DNA from: Poindextera sp035295705
GTDB taxonomy: Bacteria > Pseudomonadota > Alphaproteobacteria > Caulobacterales > Caulobacteraceae
Reading direction: 5' to 3'
DNA length: 16,671 nt
NCBI GenBank assembly: GCA_035295705.1
Contig: DATGIN010000322.1
Coordinates: 1 to 16,671 of the forward strand
The notes under the pieces are model-generated. The model ran no database searches and was not told the DNA's origin. It saw only the letters and a list, made by a program, of their open reading frames with translations. The stretch's first letter is position 1. The number at the start of each line of letters is the position of its first letter. Positions 13,030 through 16,671 of this stretch are shown here, in pieces. The translations under genes were made by a program, and so were the position numbers.

Positions 13030-13653
13030 ATGTCCGCCTTCAACCCTGCCGCGCCGGCGGGCGACGCCGCAGCGATGCAGGCCGCCGCGGACCGACGCTA
13101 CGACGGCGTTTCCATCGCCCTGCACTGGACCATCGCGCTGCTGGTGGTGATCCAGCTCTGCCTTGGCTGGTACATGAACGAGGTGCTGCCCGACCACTCG
13201 CCGGCCCAGGCCCAGATCGTGACCCTGCATATCTCGGTCGGCGCCACGATCCTCATCCTGACGCTGATCCGGATCGGCTGGCGGCTCGCCCACCCCGCGC
13301 CGCCGCTGCCCGACGACATGCCGATCTGGGAGCGCGTCCTGGCGCGGGCGACGCACGTCGCCTTCTACCTCTTGCTGCTCGTGCTGCCGCTCACCGGCTG
13401 GGCGATCGTGTCGGTCCGTCCGCCGCCGATGCACGTCTGGGGCATCCCGTGGCCGAAGCTGCCCGGCCTCGGCTTCCTGATGAGCCCGGAGCACCGGCCG
13501 TGGCGGCGCGAGCTGACCCACATTCACGTCTACATCCTGATCTGGATCGCGCTGATCACGCTTGCTCTGCACGTCGCGGGCGCGCTCTGGCGCCAGTTCG
13601 TCGGGCGTAGCGTGCTGTGGCGGATGGCGCCGTTGCGGGCGCTGAAGCGCTAG
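13030..13653 (+). CDS. cytochrome b561
   Basis: This 207-residue four-helix inner-membrane di-heme b-type cytochrome (bacterial CybB-like family) can carry electrons from quinol or reductants to periplasmic acceptors. Helices are at about 27-47, 65-84, 107-129 and 164-186. The candidate heme ligands are His32 (SIALHWTIALL), His67 (TLHISVGATI), His164 or His166 (THIHVYILIW) and His181 (LALHVAGALWRQF). An N-terminal extension of about 22 residues rich in Ala precedes the usual RYDGVSIALHW start. The ATG at 13030 is preceded by GGAAGAGGAAG. It lies 65 bases after the secreted DUF2147 gene, with an inverted repeat between them, so it may have its own promoter. It converges on proC, whose stop overlaps its own by 4 bases (13650-13653). 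Confidence 0.92.
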   Translation: MSAFNPAAPAGDAAAMQAAADRRYDGVSIALHWTIALLVVIQLCLGWYMNEVLPDHSPAQAQIVTLHISVGATILILTLIRIGWRLAHPAPPLPDDMPIWERVLARATHVAFYLLLLVLPLTGWAIVSVRPPPMHVWGIPWPKLPGLGFLMSPEHRPWRRELTHIHVYILIWIALITLALHVAGALWRQFVGRSVLWRMAPLRALKR

Positions 13654-14456
13654 CCGAGCTCTCGCGAGCGTCCGGCAGCCGCGGCGACCGCGCGGCGGAC
13701 GAGGGGGCCGAGGCCGTCGTCGGCGAGCAGAACCCTGAGCGCTGCCTCGGTCGTGCCGCCGGGCGAAGCGACTCTGCGGCGGAGTTCGCCTGGGTCCTCG
13801 CCCGAGCGATCGAGCAGGACCGCCGCGCCGATCAGCGTGGCGCGCACCAACGCTGCCGATGCGGCCCCGCTCAGCCCCTCGGCCTCTCCGGCCGCCGCCA
13901 GCGCTTCGATAAAGGCGTAGAGATAGGCCGGCGCGGACCCGGAGACGGCGACGGCGGCGTCCATCATCGCCTCGTCGTTCAAGTCGACCACCGTCGCCAC
14001 CGGGTCGAACATCGCGTGCGCCCGGGCCCTGGCGGCCGTGGTTTCGGCGAAGATCGAGACGGCGCCCTTGCCGACCGCAACCCCGGTCGTCGGCATCGTG
14101 CGGGCCACCGCGCGCGGCGTGAACGCAGCGGAGAGGTCGGCGGTCTTCACGCCGGCCGCGACCGAGACCACGATCGCATCGGCAGCCAGCTTCGCGGCGA
14201 TCTCCGCTGCGGCTTCGCGCCAGGCCTGGGGCCGCACGGCGAGCAACAGGGTCCGCGCTTCGCGGAGCGCCGAGTCGACGGGATTGAGCCGTGCGCCTTC
14301 GGCCACGGCGGCTTTGGCCGCTTCACCTGGCGCCGGATCCACGATGATGAGGTCGGACGCCGCAAACGCGCCTGACGCCATCCAGCCCTCGATCAGCGCG
14401 CCGCCCATGTGGCCGGCGCCCAGCACCAGGATCGGAGTGGCCGCCTCCGCCGTCAG
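13650..14456 (-). CDS. proC: pyrroline-5-carboxylate reductase, apparent CTG start
   Basis: This enzyme reduces 1-pyrroline-5-carboxylate to proline with NAD(P)H, the last step of proline synthesis, in the cytoplasm. It has 268 residues, the family length. It shows the Rossmann motif ILVLGAGHMGGALIEGW (9-25), LLLAVRPQAW (70-79), VSVAAGV (97-103), RTMPTTGVAVGKG (119-131) and the C-terminal signature AVSGSAPAYLYAFIEAL (170-186), then SPGGTTEAAL (231-240). No ATG, GTG or TTG occurs where a start is needed. The first GTG is inside the first beta strand, and upstream in-frame codons lie inside the YbjN-domain gene with no start nearby. CTG at 14456 gives a full-length protein and overlaps the upstream TGA as CTGA (14453-14456), mirroring the ATGA/GTGA couplings elsewhere in the window. 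The enzyme identity is firm; the start is inferred. Confidence 0.9.
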   Translation of the reverse strand: MTAEAATPILVLGAGHMGGALIEGWMASGAFAASDLIIVDPAPGEAAKAAVAEGARLNPVDSALREARTLLLAVRPQAWREAAAEIAAKLAADAIVVSVAAGVKTADLSAAFTPRAVARTMPTTGVAVGKGAVSIFAETTAARARAHAMFDPVATVVDLNDEAMMDAAVAVSGSAPAYLYAFIEALAAAGEAEGLSGAASAALVRATLIGAAVLLDRSGEDPGELRRRVASPGGTTEAALRVLLADDGLGPLVRRAVAAAAGRSRELG

Positions 14457-14956
14457 GCGTGGCCCACGGTTTCGAACAGGCAGGCGGCCATGGCGTCGCT
14501 GGGGGTGCGGCCGCCGTTCAGCAGGAAGTCGAAGGCCGGATAGAAGCGGTCGGCCGCCTCGACCGCGGCGTCGATCATCGAGGCCGCCTGCGCCAGCGTC
14601 GGCCGCTCGCCGTGCGGCAGGCCGAGCGCGTGGCGGAACACCACCTCGCCGTCCTCGCTCCACACCTCGAAGTGGCCGAGCCAGATCCGCTGGTTCACCA
14701 GCGCCGAAAGCTCGTAGGCGCAGAGCCGCTGGTCCTTCTTCGCCTGCAGATCGATGGCGAGGCAGAGCTGCAGGCAATCGGCCTCCGGCCGCCAGGCGAA
14801 CCAGAGCTCGTAGTCCTTCCAGTCGCCGGCGAGCGCAAACGCGAGATCGCCCTCCTCCGTGCGGTCGAAGGTGAGGTTCTCGGCGTTCAAGACACGCTCG
14901 ACGACCTCCAGCGGATCGAAGCCGGTCTCGATGTCGTCCTCGTGGGGAAGGTCCAT
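14453..14956 (-). CDS. YbjN-domain protein
   Basis: This soluble acidic protein has 167 residues and a YbjN domain (PF10722), the fold shared with type III secretion chaperones. Visible features are an acidic N-terminus (MDLPHEDDIETGFDPLEVVE), the beta-rich core with LAFALAGDWKDYELWFAWRP (38-57) and LCLAIDLQAKK (69-79). LVNQRIWLGHFEVWSEDGEVVFRHAL (86-111) follows, then a C-terminal helical part (120-165). YbjN proteins have been linked to stress and motility regulation in enterobacteria; the alphaproteobacterial members are uncharacterised. The ATG at 14956 has AAGGGA upstream. Its stop overlaps the putative CTG start of proC, and the pair is probably an operon. A stem-loop at 14975-15007 lies just before it. 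Confidence 0.88.
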   Translation of the reverse strand: MDLPHEDDIETGFDPLEVVERVLNAENLTFDRTEEGDLAFALAGDWKDYELWFAWRPEADCLQLCLAIDLQAKKDQRLCAYELSALVNQRIWLGHFEVWSEDGEVVFRHALGLPHGERPTLAQAASMIDAAVEAADRFYPAFDFLLNGGRTPSDAMAACLFETVGHA

Positions 14957-14974
14957 GGCGTCCCTTGGCTAGCG

Positions 14975-15007
14975 CACCGCCGGCCGTGTGACGGCTCCGA
15001 GGCGGTG
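14975..15007 (-). promoter_or_regulatory. strong nested stem-loop before the ybjN-domain gene
   Basis: CACCGCC (14975-14981) pairs with GGCGGTG (15001-15007), and inside them GCCGT (14983-14987) pairs with ACGGC (14991-14995) around a GTG loop. This gives 12 base pairs with small bulges of 1 and 5 bases. No T-run follows on either strand, so an intrinsic terminator for the UbiK-family gene is not well supported. In the ybjN-proC transcript it would be part of the 5' leader, ending about 18 bases before the start codon. Confidence 0.45.
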
Positions 15008-15017
15008 AATCAACACC

Positions 15018-15045
15018 CTAATCTGCTTCGCGGCCGGCGTCTCAA
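15018..15045 (-). promoter_or_regulatory. tentative promoter of ybjN-proC
   Basis: On the minus strand TTGAGA (15040-15045), a 16-base spacer and GATTAG (15018-15023) form a partial -35/-10 match in the 100-base gap after the UbiK-family gene. The -35 is good and the -10 is poor. A GANTC methylation site (GAATC, 15007-15011) lies near the expected transcription start. Confidence 0.28.
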
Positions 15046-15056
15046 CCGCCTTCGTC

Positions 15057-15296
15057 TCACGCGCGAGCGTTTCCTGCAGGCCCGCCTTTCAGCGCCGCGA
15101 CCTCCTCGCGCAGCGCTTGGATCTCCGCTTTCAGCGCCTCGAACTCGTCGCGGCGGATGAGGTCGAACTCGCTCGCCATCTTGTCCGCCTGGGAGCGGAA
15201 GGCGGCCTTCGCCTCCTCGCCCGCCGCCTGCGCCAGGCCGATCGCGGCGTTCGTCAGCTTGGCGAACTCGTCCAGGAACGGGTTTTGGGTCTGCAT
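15057..15296 (-). CDS. UbiK-family accessory factor (BMFP domain)
   Basis: This protein of 79 residues is of the YqiC/UbiK type (BMFP domain, PF04380). Its N-terminus, MQTQNPFLDEFAKLTNAAIG, is followed by an amphipathic helix (20-40) and the C-terminal coiled coil DEFEALKAEIQALREEVAAL (50-69), which in this family forms trimers and can touch membranes. In enterobacteria UbiK helps the soluble ubiquinone-synthesis enzymes under aerobic growth; whether this alphaproteobacterial member does so is inferred. The ATG at 15296 has no good ribosome-binding site. A TATAAA -10 element is only 6 bases upstream of the ATG, so the transcript may be almost leaderless. The gene is divergent from lgt. Confidence 0.87.
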   Translation of the reverse strand: MQTQNPFLDEFAKLTNAAIGLAQAAGEEAKAAFRSQADKMASEFDLIRRDEFEALKAEIQALREEVAALKGGPAGNARA

Positions 15297-15302
15297 GGCG
15301 CT

Positions 15303-15332
15303 TTTATATGGGAAACGGAATTTTAATGCGAA
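15303..15332 (-). promoter_or_regulatory. tentative promoter of the UbiK-family gene
   Basis: Read on the minus strand, TTCGCA (15327-15332), an 18-base AT-rich spacer and TATAAA (15303-15308) stand directly before the ATG at 15296. This is one of the few AT-rich patches in the window. With the usual spacing, transcription would begin at or very near the start codon, which fits the lack of a ribosome-binding site. The rest of the divergent region holds a short inverted repeat (AACCG-AAG-CGGTT, 15352-15364) and no clear promoter for lgt. Confidence 0.4.
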
Positions 15333-15404
15333 GGGAATGGCCCTGCCGCTAAACCGAAGCGGTTCTTGCGTCTTGTCGAACGGAGCCTCGCGCAGCGTCC
15401 CCCC

Positions 15405-16274
15405 GTGCCCTTTCCCCACTTCAATCCCGTGATCTTCCAGATCGGCCCGTTTGCGCTGCGCTGGTACGCGCTTGCCTACATCGCCGGCATTCTGCTCGGC
15501 TGGCGCTACGGGGTGCGCCTGGTGCGGAACGCAAAGCTCTGGGGCGCCAAGACGCCGACGGCGACGGTCGCGCAGGTCGATGACCTCGTGCTGTGGATCA
15601 CGCTCGGCGTCATCATCGGCGGGCGGCTCGGATACATCCTCTTCTACATGCTGCCGTCGCACGAAGAGCGGCAGCTGCTGGCGCAAAACCCGCTCGAGGC
15701 CTTCGAGCTGTGGCACGGCGGCATGAGCTTCCACGGCGGGGTGATCGGGGTGGCGCTGGCCCTGATCGCATTCGCGCGCGTCAACCGCATCGACCTGATC
15801 GCGCTCGCCGATCTGGTCGCTCCCTGCCAGCCGATCGGGCAGTTCTTCGGCCGCATCGCCAACTTCATCAACGGCGAGCTGTGGGGACGGCCGACCACGC
15901 TGCCCTGGGGGATGATCTTCCCCAGCGACCCTCAGCACGTGCCCCGACATCCGAGCCAGCTCTACGAGGCGGCGCTCGAAGGGGTGCTGATCTTCCTCGT
16001 GCTTCGCTTCGCCACCCACCGGCTGCACTGGCTGCAGCGACGGGGCGCCGTGCTTGGCCTCTTCCTCATCCTCTACGGCCTGATCCGCATCCTGCTGGAG
16101 ACGGTGCGCAATCCCGACCTCACCATGCCCGTCTTCCCGTTCGGGCTGACCATGGGGATGATGCTGTCGGCGCCGATGGTGATCGCCGGCGCCGGCTTCC
16201 TCTGGTGGAGCCTGCGCCAGACGCCGGCTCCCGACCAACCGCCGCATGAGCCTGCTCGCGCGGCTGAAGGCTGA
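15405..16274 (+). CDS. lgt: prolipoprotein diacylglyceryl transferase
   Basis: This inner-membrane enzyme transfers diacylglycerol from phosphatidylglycerol to the lipobox cysteine of prolipoproteins, the first step of lipoprotein maturation. It is 289 residues, of normal length, with about seven hydrophobic segments. It contains LRWYALAYIAGILLGWRYG (18-36), GGRLGYILFYML (72-83), the catalytic-region HGGMSFHGGVIG (104-115), the Lgt signature GRIANFINGELWGRPT (149-164), and FPSDPQHVPRHPSQLYEAALEG (172-193). LILYGLIRILLETVRNPD (221-238) holds the essential-type Arg. The start is GTG at 15405, because family members begin with a short PFPxFxPVxxQIG segment. An in-frame TTG at 15366 would add 13 residues and has no ribosome-binding site either. 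The methyltransferase gene overlaps its end by 29 bases. Confidence 0.95.
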   Translation: MPFPHFNPVIFQIGPFALRWYALAYIAGILLGWRYGVRLVRNAKLWGAKTPTATVAQVDDLVLWITLGVIIGGRLGYILFYMLPSHEERQLLAQNPLEAFELWHGGMSFHGGVIGVALALIAFARVNRIDLIALADLVAPCQPIGQFFGRIANFINGELWGRPTTLPWGMIFPSDPQHVPRHPSQLYEAALEGVLIFLVLRFATHRLHWLQRRGAVLGLFLILYGLIRILLETVRNPDLTMPVFPFGLTMGMMLSAPMVIAGAGFLWWSLRQTPAPDQPPHEPARAAEG

Positions 16275-16671
16275 GATCGCGGCCGCCGGCCCGATCGGCG
16301 TCGACGCCTACATGGCGCGCTGCCTGCACGACCCGCTCGACGGCTATTACGCCACCCGCCCGGCGCTGGGGGAGGACGGCGACTTCATCACCGCCCCGAT
16401 GGTCTCGCAGATGTTCGGCGAGCTGATCGGCCTCTGGGCGGTCGAGACCTGGCGGCGCATGGGCGCGCCCGACCGATTCCTGCTCGTCGAGCTCGGCCCC
16501 GGCGACGGGACGCTGATGAGCGATGCGCTCCGCGCGGCAAGGCTCGCGCCGGGCTTTCTGGCCGCGGCCGAGGTCTGGCTGGTCGAGCCGTCGAAACCGC
16601 TTGTCGAGCGGCAGCGGGCCGCCCTGGGCGGCGCGGGCGTGGCGCCGCGCTGGACCGACCGGCTCGCCGCG
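16246..16671 (+). CDS. MidA/NDUFAF7-type SAM-dependent methyltransferase (partial, runs off right edge)
   Basis: The first 142 codons are present and the frame stays open to the last base. The N-terminal part shows the features of the MidA/NDUFAF7 family (COG1565, PF02636): MSLLARLKAEIAAAGPIGVD, CLHDPLDGYYATRP (26-39), GDFITAPMVSQMFGELIGLW (45-64) and the SAM-binding loop LLVELGPGDGTLM (79-91). The mitochondrial relative NDUFAF7 methylates an arginine of complex I subunit NDUFS2; bacterial members may act on the corresponding complex I subunit, but this is inferred. The ATG at 16246 lies inside the end of lgt (29-base overlap), without a clear ribosome-binding site, so translation is probably coupled to lgt. 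This lgt-methyltransferase order is one reason for suggesting Caulobacterales. Confidence 0.88.
   Translation, partial: MSLLARLKAEIAAAGPIGVDAYMARCLHDPLDGYYATRPALGEDGDFITAPMVSQMFGELIGLWAVETWRRMGAPDRFLLVELGPGDGTLMSDALRAARLAPGFLAAAEVWLVEPSKPLVERQRAALGGAGVAPRWTDRLAA

Noticed and set aside
1..16671. CRISPR array, tRNA, rRNA, insertion sequence or prophage
   Set aside because: No regularly spaced repeats, cloverleaf sequences, transposase motifs or terminal repeats were seen by eye on either strand.

Overview
The window is very GC-rich bacterial chromosomal DNA with tightly packed genes. The block on the right (proC, a YbjN-domain gene, a UbiK-family gene, divergent lgt, then an overlapping MidA/NDUFAF7-type methyltransferase), together with the overall gene content, points to an alphaproteobacterium. 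I think it is one of the Caulobacterales, possibly Phenylobacterium or Caulobacter; this is inference from gene order and codon bias, not from a marker gene. I see no tRNA, rRNA, insertion sequence, CRISPR array or phage gene. No stretch above 300 bases lacks a gene.

Layout. 1-378 is the tail of a probable Nramp-type transporter that enters from the left. A minus-strand run follows, reading from 4035 down to 525: a VOC/glyoxalase-fold protein, two alpha/beta hydrolases and a second, divergent Nramp-family transporter. Facing away from it (4132-5774, plus) are an amidohydrolase-2 family enzyme and a GFA/CENP-V zinc protein. Together they look like an accessory catabolic or detoxification neighbourhood of unknown substrate. 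Next come an ExoD-like membrane protein (minus), then ilvE with an overlapping small membrane protein (minus), and, divergent from ilvE, an OmpR-type response regulator with its EnvZ-like histidine kinase (plus).

9660-12379 is a minus-strand array: a TauD/TfdA dioxygenase, then three genes linked by 4-base stop/start overlaps, then a TlpA-like thioredoxin. The three linked genes encode two secreted paralogues, each with two CX4C pairs, and one polytopic membrane protein. This is the least understood and most interesting part of the window: it looks like a small envelope module whose secreted disulfide-bonded domains and membrane domain belong together, with a thiol-disulfide protein next to it. 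No function can be assigned from sequence alone.

12512-13653 (plus) holds a secreted DUF2147 protein and a cytochrome b561. The right end is housekeeping: proC, whose best start appears to be a CTG overlapping the ybjN-domain stop; the YbjN-domain gene, preceded by a strong stem-loop; the UbiK-family gene; lgt (lipoprotein diacylglyceryl transferase); and the start of a SAM-dependent methyltransferase that runs off the window.
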